From positions 1 through 64,000 of the forward strand of contig JADJEA010000025.1 in NCBI GenBank assembly GCA_016702415.1: DNA of 64,000 bases, written 5' to 3'. Source of the stretch: Nostocoides sp. (GTDB taxonomy: Bacteria; Actinomycetota; Actinomycetes; Actinomycetales; Dermatophilaceae). The position numbers and the translations under genes were made by a program. The notes below the pieces were generated by a model. That model did no database searches. It worked only from the letters and a program-made list of their open reading frames with translations, and was not told where the DNA came from. Position 1 is the stretch's first letter. Every line of letters begins with the position of its first letter. This document shows positions 17,622 through 25,337 of this stretch, in pieces.

Positions 17622-17637
17622 TTGTCGTATCCGACAA
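17622..17637. promoter_or_regulatory. Inverted repeat in the hyuA-pucR divergent promoter
   Basis: TTGTCG (17622-17627) and CGACAA (17632-17637) form an inverted repeat around TATC, 19 bases before the regulator start and 145 bases before hyuA. It is a reasonable operator for the PucR protein. Binding is inferred from position only. Confidence 0.4.
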
Positions 17638-17656
17638 GGAAACCTAGGATGGGCCG

Positions 17657-19261
17657 ATGCCGCCCACCCGAGGCCTGACCCTGGGGCAGTTGCTCGAGGT
17701 GCCCTCCCTCGGCCTCGCTCTGGTCTCGGAGGCCCCCGTCTCGGCCGTCGTCACCGGCGCGCACACCATCGAGATCGACCACCCCGGACGCTGGCTGAAG
17801 CCCGGGTCGGTCATGCTCACGACGGGGCTTCGGTGGGTGGGAGTTCCCCTCCCCGATCGTCACGAGGACGATCTCGTCGAGGAACTGATCGAAGCCGGCG
17901 TCGTCGCCCTCCTCTTCGGCATCGGCGTCCACCTCGACACCGTGCCGTCCCGCTTGGTCGCCGCTGCCTCCGCGCGCCATTTCCCCGTGCTGACCGTGCC
18001 GGCGGATGTGCCCTTCTTCCGGGTCGAGGACGTCGTCAACTCCGCCGTCATCGGCCCGGACTCCTATCCGGTGCGTCGCCAACTCTGGCTCCAGAACGAC
18101 CTCCTGCGGGCCCTCGCCGACCCGCAACCGGTGGCCGCCCTCGTGCAGCGGCTCGCCTACTTCGTCAAGGGCACGGCGGCGGTGTATGAGGAGTCGGGCC
18201 GCCAGGTGGCCGCGGTGGGTGACGGTCCGACCCGGCTGATCTGGAGCGAGTTGGCAACCCGCGGTCACGGTCGGCTGCGGTTCGCGGTCGGCCGCTGGCA
18301 CGTGCTGGCCCAGCCGCTGTCGGTGCGCGGGGTGGGCTACTGGATGGCGGTCGCGAGCCGGCGCGAGAGCACCATCGAGGAGGTCGGCGATGGTCTGCTC
18401 GAATCGGCGGAGCGGATCTTCAGCGCGGTCAGTGGCATCCAGGCGCTCTCGGCGACGGCCACGTGGGCCGAGGCGGCCCAGTTGCTGCAGCAACTCGTCG
18501 AGGGCGTGACCACCGAGAGCGAGATCCGGGTCTGGGATCGGTTGCGCGCGTATCGATTTGCTCCGCGCTTCCCGGTCCGGATGCTGTGGGCGGTGCCCCG
18601 CAGCCAGGCCGGCCGGGCGCGTGGCGAGGGGGACGACCTCACTGCGCTGTATGACGAGGCCCACGTCGCCGGGTTGCCTCTCGTCCTGGCCGCCCATTCC
18701 GACGACACTCGGGACGCGTTGGCCGGTGAGGGCACGGTGTTGCACGGGATGGTCGCGGACAACGGTGCCCTCGATGAGTGGCTCGCCGTGCTGGCCCGCA
18801 CCCATCACGTCGGGCTCAGCGAACGCTTCACCGATCTCGTTCTGGCGCGGCGACAGGACCGCGACGCGCGCCGCGCCTCCCAGGTCGCGTTGCGCCGAGG
18901 CCACTACGGCCTCGGGTCCGCCGGCGTCGCGCCCGATCCCGAGGCCGGCACCATCGTGCGCTTCGAGGACGTGGACCTGGCCACCTGGCTGCTCTCCTCA
19001 CGCGGACAAGAGGCCACCGCCGAAAAGGTCCGCCAGCAACTCGCCGGGCTCCTGGAACACGAGGATCTGGTCGAGACGGTGATCGCGTGGCTCGGCCGGG
19101 GCATGGACATCCAGGCCACGGCCACCGCGCTCTATCTGCACCCGAACTCGGTGCGCTACCGCCTCCGACGGATCGAGGAGATCCTCGCCGTGCCAATCAC
19201 CTCCCCGACCGTGATCGCCAACCTCTATCTCGCCTTCCACGACCAGCTCGCGCCCCACTGA
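17657..19261 (+). CDS. PucR-family regulator, divergent from hyuAB
   Basis: A 534-residue regulator. The N-terminal PucR ligand domain (residues about 5-130) begins GLTLGQLLEVPSLGLALV and includes WLKPGSVMLTTGLRW. The C-terminal helix-turn-helix (about 465-525) reads LVETVIAWLGRGMDIQATATAL and LHPNSVRYRLRRIEEI. PucR-type proteins sense purine or hydantoin degradation intermediates. Divergent placement from hyuA across 180 bases makes it the probable regulator of the hyu genes and their permease. This is a separate protein from the shorter PucR-type regulator at 7792, with little obvious similarity outside the HTH. Confidence 0.9.
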   Translation: MPPTRGLTLGQLLEVPSLGLALVSEAPVSAVVTGAHTIEIDHPGRWLKPGSVMLTTGLRWVGVPLPDRHEDDLVEELIEAGVVALLFGIGVHLDTVPSRLVAAASARHFPVLTVPADVPFFRVEDVVNSAVIGPDSYPVRRQLWLQNDLLRALADPQPVAALVQRLAYFVKGTAAVYEESGRQVAAVGDGPTRLIWSELATRGHGRLRFAVGRWHVLAQPLSVRGVGYWMAVASRRESTIEEVGDGLLESAERIFSAVSGIQALSATATWAEAAQLLQQLVEGVTTESEIRVWDRLRAYRFAPRFPVRMLWAVPRSQAGRARGEGDDLTALYDEAHVAGLPLVLAAHSDDTRDALAGEGTVLHGMVADNGALDEWLAVLARTHHVGLSERFTDLVLARRQDRDARRASQVALRRGHYGLGSAGVAPDPEAGTIVRFEDVDLATWLLSSRGQEATAEKVRQQLAGLLEHEDLVETVIAWLGRGMDIQATATALYLHPNSVRYRLRRIEEILAVPITSPTVIANLYLAFHDQLAPH

Positions 19262-19671
19262 CCTGGCTCGCGCCCCACTGATCAGGTCCCCCGCGGACGC
19301 CCCACCCGGGCCGCGAACCCTCGGCTGACACGGCGGACCCTCGGCTACACCAATGCCGCCCGACCGGGCGCGGCGCCGCATACGGCTGCGGCTGCGAGCC
19401 CCATTGGTGTAGCTCGCGGTCCCACCCCACGGCGGAGTGGGCGGGGGTGGGAGGCGACCCGTCGGGGTGGGCGCGCGGCATACGACCTGGGTCTACCTGT
19501 GAGGAGATGCACAGGATGGAAAGGGTTTCACCGGCGGGTCGCAGGGTGTGCTGGGCTACCGTAGAGGCAGAAGCCGCCATGCGGCTGCTCCGGTGTCTCC
19601 ACGGACCGGTGGCCGCGCGGAAACCATTGTGGGGCAAGGGCCCTCGCCACACACCACGGAGGATACCGAGG
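19262..19671. other. 410-bp intergenic region before pckG with a long inverted repeat
   Basis: No gene is seen here. The sequence CTCGCGCCCCACTGA around the end of the PucR gene is duplicated immediately. A 12-bp perfect inverted repeat, GCTACACCAATG (19344-19355) and CATTGGTGTAGC (19402-19413), encloses a GC-rich core. Within the core GCCGCA-TACGGC-TGCGGC can form an inner stem. This could be the terminator of the regulator gene or a leader structure of pckG. The octamer CGGCATAC occurs at 19476-19483. Longer upstream readings of the pckG frame begin here but lack homology. Confidence 0.5.
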
Positions 19672-21477
19672 ATGACAACCGAGACCGCCACGAGCAACAC
19701 CGCTCTCCAGGCGTGGGTCGATGAAGTGGCGGCCCTGTGCACGCCCGACAAGGTCGTCTGGATCACGGGCACGGACGAGGAGGCCGAGCAGCTCAACCAG
19801 GACCTGGTGGCTTCGGGGACCTTCGTCAAGCTCGCCGACGACAAGAAGCCCAACTCCTACTGGTGCGCCTCGGACCCCAGCGATGTCGCGCGTGTCGAGG
19901 ACCGGACCTATATCGCCTCCGAGAAGGAGGAGGACGCCGGCCCGACGAACAACTGGATCGACCCGGCCGAGCTCAAGGCGACGATGACCGATCTCTACCG
20001 CGGGTGCATGAAGGGCCGGACGATGTTCGTCATCCCCTTCGTCATGGGCCACCTCGACGCGACGGTCCCGATGTTCGGCGTGGAGATCACCGACTCGGCC
20101 TATGTCGTCGTCAACATGAAGATCATGGCCCGCATCGGCAGCCCGGTCCTGGCCAAGATGGAGGAGCTCGACGCCGATTTCGTCAAGGGCCTCCACTCGG
20201 TCGGCGCCCCCCTCGCCGAAGGCCAAGCCGACGTCCCGTGGCCGTGCAGCGACACCAAGTACATCGCCCACTTCCCCGAGACCCGCGAGATCTGGTCCTT
20301 CGGCAGCGGCTACGGCGGCAACGCGCTCCTCGGCAAGAAGTGCTACGCCCTGCGCATCGCCTCGGCGATGGCGCGCGACGACGGCTGGATGGCCGAGCAC
20401 ATGCTCATCCTCAAGCTCACCTCGCCCAAGGGCACCGTCCACTACGTCGCCGGCGCCTTCCCGAGCCAGTGCGGCAAGACCAACCTCGCGATGCTCGAGC
20501 CGACGATCGACGGCTGGAAGGCCGAGATGATCGGTGACGACATCGCCTGGATGCGTTTCGGCCCCGATGGCCGCCTGTATGCCGTCAACCCCGAGTTCGG
20601 CCTGTTCGGTGTCGCCCCCGGCACGGGGATGAACACCAACCCGATGGCCATGCGCACCATCGAGAAGGGCAACTCGATCTTCACCAATGTCGCGCGCACC
20701 GACGACGGCGACGTCTGGTGGGAGGGCATGTCCAAGGAGGCCCCGGCTCACCTCATCGACTGGAAGGGCAACGACTGGACCCCCGAGTCCGGCGTCGTCT
20801 CCAGCCACCCCAACAGCCGCTTCACCACCCCGGCGAAGCAGTGCCCGATGATCGCACCGGAATACGACAACCCCGACGGTGTCCCGATCGACGCGATCCT
20901 CTTCGGTGGCCGTCGCGCGACGACCGTTCCGCTGGTCTACGAATCCCGCGACTGGACGCACGGCACCTTCGTCGGGGCGACCCTGTCCTCGGAGACGACC
21001 GCGGCGGCGACCGGCGCGGTCGGCGTCGTGCGCCGCGACCCGATGGCGATGCTCCCGTTCATCGGCTACCACGCCGGCGACTACATGAACCACTGGCTCG
21101 AGATCGGCAAGCAGGCTGACGCCTCCAAGCTGCCGCGCATCTTCCAGGTCAACTGGTTCCGCAAGGACGCCGACGGCAAGTGGCTGTGGCCGGGCTTCGG
21201 CGACAACAGCCGCGTCCTGAAGTGGGTCGTCGAGCGGCTCGACGGCGACGCCGAGGCAGTCGAGACCCCGGTTGGCCTGGTCCCGGCTCCGGGTGCTCTC
21301 GACACCACCGGCTTGGACATGTCCGAGGAGGACGTGGCCAAGGCGCTGGCCGTCAACACCGAGGACTGGGTCAAGGAACTCCCGCTGATCGAGGAGTGGT
21401 TCGCCAAGTTCGGCGACAAGCTCCCGGCTCCGCTGCGCGCCGAGCTCGACGGGCTCAAGGAGCGGCTCAACGCCTGA
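19672..21477 (+). CDS. pckG: Phosphoenolpyruvate carboxykinase (GTP)
   Basis: A 601-residue GTP-dependent PEP carboxykinase, which interconverts oxaloacetate and PEP in gluconeogenesis and anaplerosis. The ATG at 19672 follows GGAGG. Signatures are NSYWCASDPSDVARVEDRTY, YGGNALLGKKCYALRIAS, the kinase loop GAFPSQCGKTNLAML near residue 270 with the reactive Cys, the metal/active-site stretch GDDIAWMRFG and the guanine-binding region NWFRKDADGKWLWPGFGDN. All key residues seem present. It is transcribed alone, and a strong hairpin follows the stop. Confidence 0.97.
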   Translation: MTTETATSNTALQAWVDEVAALCTPDKVVWITGTDEEAEQLNQDLVASGTFVKLADDKKPNSYWCASDPSDVARVEDRTYIASEKEEDAGPTNNWIDPAELKATMTDLYRGCMKGRTMFVIPFVMGHLDATVPMFGVEITDSAYVVVNMKIMARIGSPVLAKMEELDADFVKGLHSVGAPLAEGQADVPWPCSDTKYIAHFPETREIWSFGSGYGGNALLGKKCYALRIASAMARDDGWMAEHMLILKLTSPKGTVHYVAGAFPSQCGKTNLAMLEPTIDGWKAEMIGDDIAWMRFGPDGRLYAVNPEFGLFGVAPGTGMNTNPMAMRTIEKGNSIFTNVARTDDGDVWWEGMSKEAPAHLIDWKGNDWTPESGVVSSHPNSRFTTPAKQCPMIAPEYDNPDGVPIDAILFGGRRATTVPLVYESRDWTHGTFVGATLSSETTAAATGAVGVVRRDPMAMLPFIGYHAGDYMNHWLEIGKQADASKLPRIFQVNWFRKDADGKWLWPGFGDNSRVLKWVVERLDGDAEAVETPVGLVPAPGALDTTGLDMSEEDVAKALAVNTEDWVKELPLIEEWFAKFGDKLPAPLRAELDGLKERLNA

Positions 21478-21495
21478 CCGCGCTGCGGCAGACGA

Positions 21496-21540
21496 CCGGG
21501 AGGGGCTCCCGCTGGTGCATCCAGTGGGAGCCCCTCCCGG
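21496..21540 (+). terminator. Terminator hairpin after pckG
   Basis: A 20-bp stem (21496-21515 with 21521-21540) begins CCGGGAGGGGCTCCC, has a single mismatch and a 5-base loop, and starts 19 bases after the pckG stop. There is no T-tract, as is usual in high-GC actinobacteria. Confidence 0.8.
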
Positions 21541-21570
21541 CGTGGCGCGGCGCGACGGGGCACCGGCACA

Positions 21571-22212
21571 ATGCCGATCATGACCTTCACCGGGTTCCCC
21601 GCCGACGCGATCACCTTCTATGCGGGCCTGGAGGCCGACAACTCCCGGGCCTACTGGCAGGCGCACAAGGACACCTATGCCGCCGCCGTCCGCGGCCCGC
21701 TCGAGGCACTCCTGGACGATCTCGCCGGGGAATTCGGCGTGGCCAAGGTCTTCCGCCCCAACCGCGACGTCCGGTTCAGCGCCGACAAGTCGCCGTACAA
21801 GGACCATCAAGGGGCCATCGTCGGTCGCGACACCACCCTCGGCCTCTACGTCGGGCTGAGCGCTGACGGATTGGTGGCCGGAGGCGGCTTCCGGGCGGCA
21901 ACTCCGGAGCTGACCCGACGCTTCCGGGCCGCCGTGGACGCCCCGGCGTCGGGCGTGGCGGTGATGGCACTCGTCGACGACCTCAGCGCCCACGGATTCG
22001 AGGTCCACGGGGACGCGGTCGCCACCGCACCGCGCGGCTACTCCACGGACCATCCGCGGATCGCGTTGTTGCGCCGCAAGGAGCTCTTCCTGATGCGGGA
22101 CTTCGGTGTTCCCCACTGGTTCTCGACGCCTCAGGCGCGTGAGGAGATCGCGGCCGTATGGCGCCGCCTCACCCCGATCCGGGCCTGGCTCGAGGAGCAC
22201 GTCGCCACCTGA
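21571..22212 (+). CDS. DUF2461 domain protein
   Basis: A 213-residue protein matching the TIGR02453/DUF2461 pattern: FTGFPADAITFYAGLEADNSR near the start, then KVFRPNRDVRFSADKSPYK, YVGLSADGLVAGGGF and a C-terminal LRRKELFLMRDFGVP. The family is widespread and has no established function. The start may be ATG 21571 or the ATG three codons later, which is closer to family length. It follows the pckG terminator and so should have its own promoter. Confidence 0.85.
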   Translation: MPIMTFTGFPADAITFYAGLEADNSRAYWQAHKDTYAAAVRGPLEALLDDLAGEFGVAKVFRPNRDVRFSADKSPYKDHQGAIVGRDTTLGLYVGLSADGLVAGGGFRAATPELTRRFRAAVDAPASGVAVMALVDDLSAHGFEVHGDAVATAPRGYSTDHPRIALLRRKELFLMRDFGVPHWFSTPQAREEIAAVWRRLTPIRAWLEEHVAT

Positions 22213-22375
22213 GCCGACACCGGCCGCGCGCTAGTGCGTTTCGGTCGTCGGCCCGAGCGGCGTTGCCGTTAAGCCCCGACGGATCGCCGCCGAGTCCGTA
22301 TGCCGCTGGCTCGCCAGCGGACGCACCCCCCGGCCGCACGGGGTTGGGGATCGCGGTGCAACCGGTGGCGATGCA

Positions 22376-22837
22376 TCAGTTCGTCCCCGTGCTGCCATTG
22401 GCGCCACGCGGGTCGGTCCCAAGACCGCCCTGGCTCGCCCCCTGGCCGGCCTGCCTGACCCGGCACTCCCTGCCCCGGGACTCCCTGTCCCGGCGCAGTT
22501 TGCCCAGGCGCACCCTGCCCCGGCGGTATGCCGATTCCCCCGAACCCGGCCACCCGCCCTGGTGCCGGTCACCTCCGTGCCGGCCACCCCAGACCTGACC
22601 ACCCGGCATACCTCCTGGGCCGGCGCCCGGTCCGAACTGGCCACGACCGCTGCCGCCCAACACAGGGCTCCCCAGCGGCACCGCGGCCGCGGCCGCAGCC
22701 GCTGTCGCACAAGCGATTCCGACCGCAGCCAGGCCCGCTACCGCGGTCTTCCGGCCCGACCAGGTCGCGGCCGTTGCCGGGGAGGGGGCGGGGCCCTCGG
22801 GGGCTGTCGGGGAGGGATCGGCATACGGATCGCTCAT
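22376..22837 (-). CDS. Gly/Pro-rich single-pass membrane protein of unknown function
   Basis: A protein of about 153 residues starting MSDPYADPSPTAPEGPAPSP. A single hydrophobic segment follows (AVAGLAAVGIACATAAAAAA, residues about 32-52), and then a glycine-rich exterior with GPGAGPGGMPGGQVWGGRHGG. After about residue 100 the composition turns Arg-rich. Another frame there carries repeats of GQG[AV]PGQ, so a frame change may have altered the true tail (candidate continuation down to about 22270). It is divergent from the response-regulator gene. Its GGMPGG repeats resemble those in the glycosyltransferase at 25338. It is probably a surface protein, but no family is recognised. Confidence 0.5.
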   Translation of the reverse strand: MSDPYADPSPTAPEGPAPSPATAATWSGRKTAVAGLAAVGIACATAAAAAAAVPLGSPVLGGSGRGQFGPGAGPGGMPGGQVWGGRHGGDRHQGGWPGSGESAYRRGRVRLGKLRRDRESRGRECRVRQAGQGASQGGLGTDPRGANGSTGTN

Positions 22838-23010
22838 GGTGGTCTCCTCGGGAGGCGGGTGACGACGTATCCCCACCACCCTCGCGACGACCCCTGTGCC
22901 CAGCCTGTGACCACACTGTCCGAACTGTCGGAAATGCACCACAGACAATCCACAGGAATCCCACAGTCACCAACGCCCCGTTTGCCAGGTGGGCCGTCTT
23001 GACTTGGGGC

Positions 23011-23745
23011 ATGAACACGACCTCGGCCGCCGCCCCCAAGCTGCAGCGCCTGGACGGCAGCCCCGTCCGCGTCCTCGTCGTCGACGACGAACCCAATCTC
23101 ACCGAGTTGCTCGCCATGGCGTTGCGTTATGAGGGCTGGGACGTCAAGGCGGCGGGATCGGGCACCGAGGCAGTGCGCACCGCGCGGGAGTTCCAGCCCG
23201 ACGCCGTCGTGCTCGACATGATGCTCCCCGACTTCGACGGTCTGGAGGTGCTGCGCCGGATGCGCGCCGACAACTCCGCCGTTCCAGTCCTCTTCCTCAC
23301 CGCCAAGGACGCGGTCGAGGACCGGGTCGCCGGGCTGACCGCCGGGGGCGACGACTATGTGACCAAGCCGTTCAGCCTCGAGGAGGTCGTCGCGCGGCTG
23401 CGCGCCCTCATGCGCCGCACCGCCATCGTCGCCGACGAATCCTCCTCCGTGCTCGTCGTCGGCGACCTCACGATGGACGAGGACAGCCACGAGGTGGCGC
23501 GCGCGGGCACCCAGATCAATCTCACCGCGACCGAGTTCGAACTCCTGCGCTATCTCATGCGCAACCCCCGGCGGGTCCTGTCGAAGGCGCAGATCCTCGA
23601 CCGCGTCTGGAACTACGACTTCGGCGGGCAGGCCAATGTCGTCGAGCTCTATATCTCCTACTTGCGCAAGAAGATCGACGCCGGCCGCACCCCGATGATC
23701 CACACCATGCGCGGCGTCGGCTATGTCCTCAAGCCCGCCGACTGA
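23011..23745 (+). CDS. OmpR/PhoB-family response regulator
   Basis: A 244-residue response regulator. The receiver domain carries the acidic pair DDE at 25-27, phospho-acceptor Asp69 in VVLDMMLPDFDG, and Lys in the VTKPFSLEE loop. The winged-helix output domain has LTATEFELLRYLMRNPRRVL and VVELYISYLRKKID. The ATG at 23011 is the natural start for a receiver domain beginning PVRVLVVDDEP. The histidine kinase gene follows 17 bases later, forming a two-component system. The next genes, a membrane glycosyltransferase and a GtrA protein, may be its targets by position. Confidence 0.93.
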   Translation: MNTTSAAAPKLQRLDGSPVRVLVVDDEPNLTELLAMALRYEGWDVKAAGSGTEAVRTAREFQPDAVVLDMMLPDFDGLEVLRRMRADNSAVPVLFLTAKDAVEDRVAGLTAGGDDYVTKPFSLEEVVARLRALMRRTAIVADESSSVLVVGDLTMDEDSHEVARAGTQINLTATEFELLRYLMRNPRRVLSKAQILDRVWNYDFGGQANVVELYISYLRKKIDAGRTPMIHTMRGVGYVLKPAD

Positions 23746-23762
23746 GCCACCGCCCGATCCGT

Positions 23763-25238
23763 ATGCCGACCCCTCCCCCCGCCGGCCCCCTCGGGCTGCG
23801 GCCCCTGCGCTCGTGGACATTGCGGGCCAAGCTGCTGGCCTCGACGATCGCGCTCTTCATCGCCGTGAGCCTCGGCACCGGCGCGCTCGTCGTCCTCGCC
23901 ACGCAGCACTATCTCTCCGATCAGGTCGACGCCTCGCTGCGGCAAACCGTCAGCCGTAGCCTCGACGGCGACCTCGACGGCGGCGACCACCACCTCGTCG
24001 GTCCCCCACCCGGCAGCGGCACGGCAATGCTGCGCCTCGGCCTGCGCAATGGGGCCGTTGTGAACGACCGCTTCGGTCCGGTCAACACCGTCGTCGACGC
24101 CGAGGGCAAGACGACCGCGTTAACGGCGGCCCAGATCGGCGTCCTCCTCGAGGCCGGGATCGGCGCACACCCGGTCGACGTCGACCTCGGCCACGAGATC
24201 GGCACGTATCGCCTGATCGCGATCACCCAGGCCGGCGCGACCTACATCACCGGCGTGCCCACCGGCCCGATCGGGGCGATCACCAACCAGCTGATCGGCC
24301 TCGTCGCCGCGGGGACCATCCTCGGGCTCGCGGTCGTCGGGGTCGGCGGCAGCTATCTCATCCGCCGCAATCTCGCGCCCCTGCAACGGGTGGCCGCCAC
24401 GGCGGGCCGCGTGTCGCAATTGCGGCTGGAGCGCGGCGAAGTCGCTCTCGCCGAACGCGTTCCGCAAGGCGACACCGACGCCAACACCGAGGTCGGCCAG
24501 GTCGGCCTCGCCCTGAACAGCATGCTCGACAATGTCGGCAACGCCCTCCAGGCCCGGCAGGAGTCGGAGATGCGGGTCCGCCAGTTCGTCGCCGATGCCT
24601 CCCACGAGTTGCGCACCCCCCTCGCCAGCATCCGCGGGTATGCCGAGTTGTCCCGCCGCGAACGCGACCCGGTCCCGCCGTCGGTCACCCACGCGATCGG
24701 GCGAGTGGAGTCGGAAGCCCTGCGGATGCAAGGGCTGGTCGAGGACCTCCTCCTCTTGGCCCGACTCGACGCCGGCCGGCCGCTCGATCACGACCCGGTG
24801 GATCTGACCCTGCTGGCGATGGACGCCGTGAGCGACGCCCGGGCGGCCTCTCCCGAGCACAAGTGGGAGCTCAACCTGCCCGACGAGCCGGTCGAGGTTC
24901 CCGGGGACCGGGCCCGGCTGCACCAGGTGATCGCCAATCTCCTCGCCAACGCCCGCACCCACACGCCCGCCGGGACCCGCGTCGTCACGGCGCTTCGGCG
25001 GGAGGGCGACACGGTCCTGCTGTCCGTGACCGACAACGGACACGGCATACCGGAAGCATTGCAGCGCACTGTGTTCGAGCGCTTCGTGCGCGGCGACGAG
25101 GCGCGCACCCGCACCTCCGGGAGCACCGGACTAGGCCTGTCGATCGTCTCTGCCGTGGCCGGTGCCCATGGCGGCCGCGTGGGCCTGCGCTCCAAGCCCG
25201 GCGAAACGACCTTCGTCGTCGAATTGCCGGCCGCCTAA
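23763..25238 (+). CDS. Sensor histidine kinase
   Basis: A 491-residue membrane kinase, partner of the upstream response regulator. The first membrane helix is residues about 20-47, followed by an extracytoplasmic sensor of about 130 residues (rich in Asp/His near DGDLDGGDHH) and a second helix at about 172-200. A HAMP-like segment follows. The H-box FVADASHELRTPLASIRGY has His281, and the N-box is HQVIANLLANARTHTP. The G boxes are DNGHGIPE and GSTGLGLSIV. The Ile in DNGHGIP uses the rare ATA codon, because a copy of the CGGCATAC octamer (25043-25050) lies there. The signal sensed is unknown. Confidence 0.92.
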   Translation: MPTPPPAGPLGLRPLRSWTLRAKLLASTIALFIAVSLGTGALVVLATQHYLSDQVDASLRQTVSRSLDGDLDGGDHHLVGPPPGSGTAMLRLGLRNGAVVNDRFGPVNTVVDAEGKTTALTAAQIGVLLEAGIGAHPVDVDLGHEIGTYRLIAITQAGATYITGVPTGPIGAITNQLIGLVAAGTILGLAVVGVGGSYLIRRNLAPLQRVAATAGRVSQLRLERGEVALAERVPQGDTDANTEVGQVGLALNSMLDNVGNALQARQESEMRVRQFVADASHELRTPLASIRGYAELSRRERDPVPPSVTHAIGRVESEALRMQGLVEDLLLLARLDAGRPLDHDPVDLTLLAMDAVSDARAASPEHKWELNLPDEPVEVPGDRARLHQVIANLLANARTHTPAGTRVVTALRREGDTVLLSVTDNGHGIPEALQRTVFERFVRGDEARTRTSGSTGLGLSIVSAVAGAHGGRVGLRSKPGETTFVVELPAA

Positions 25239-25337
25239 GCGGCCTGTGCCAGCCTGCGCCCCTCCCCGACGAAATCTCACTCGCACAGCCAAGCCGAGAC
25301 ACAGCCAGCCCACAGACCCAGGGCGGACCGTTGAGGA

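Noticed and set aside
19528..22200. 890-residue minus-strand frame over pckG
   Set aside because: It mirrors pckG and the DUF2461 gene, both clearly coding on the plus strand.
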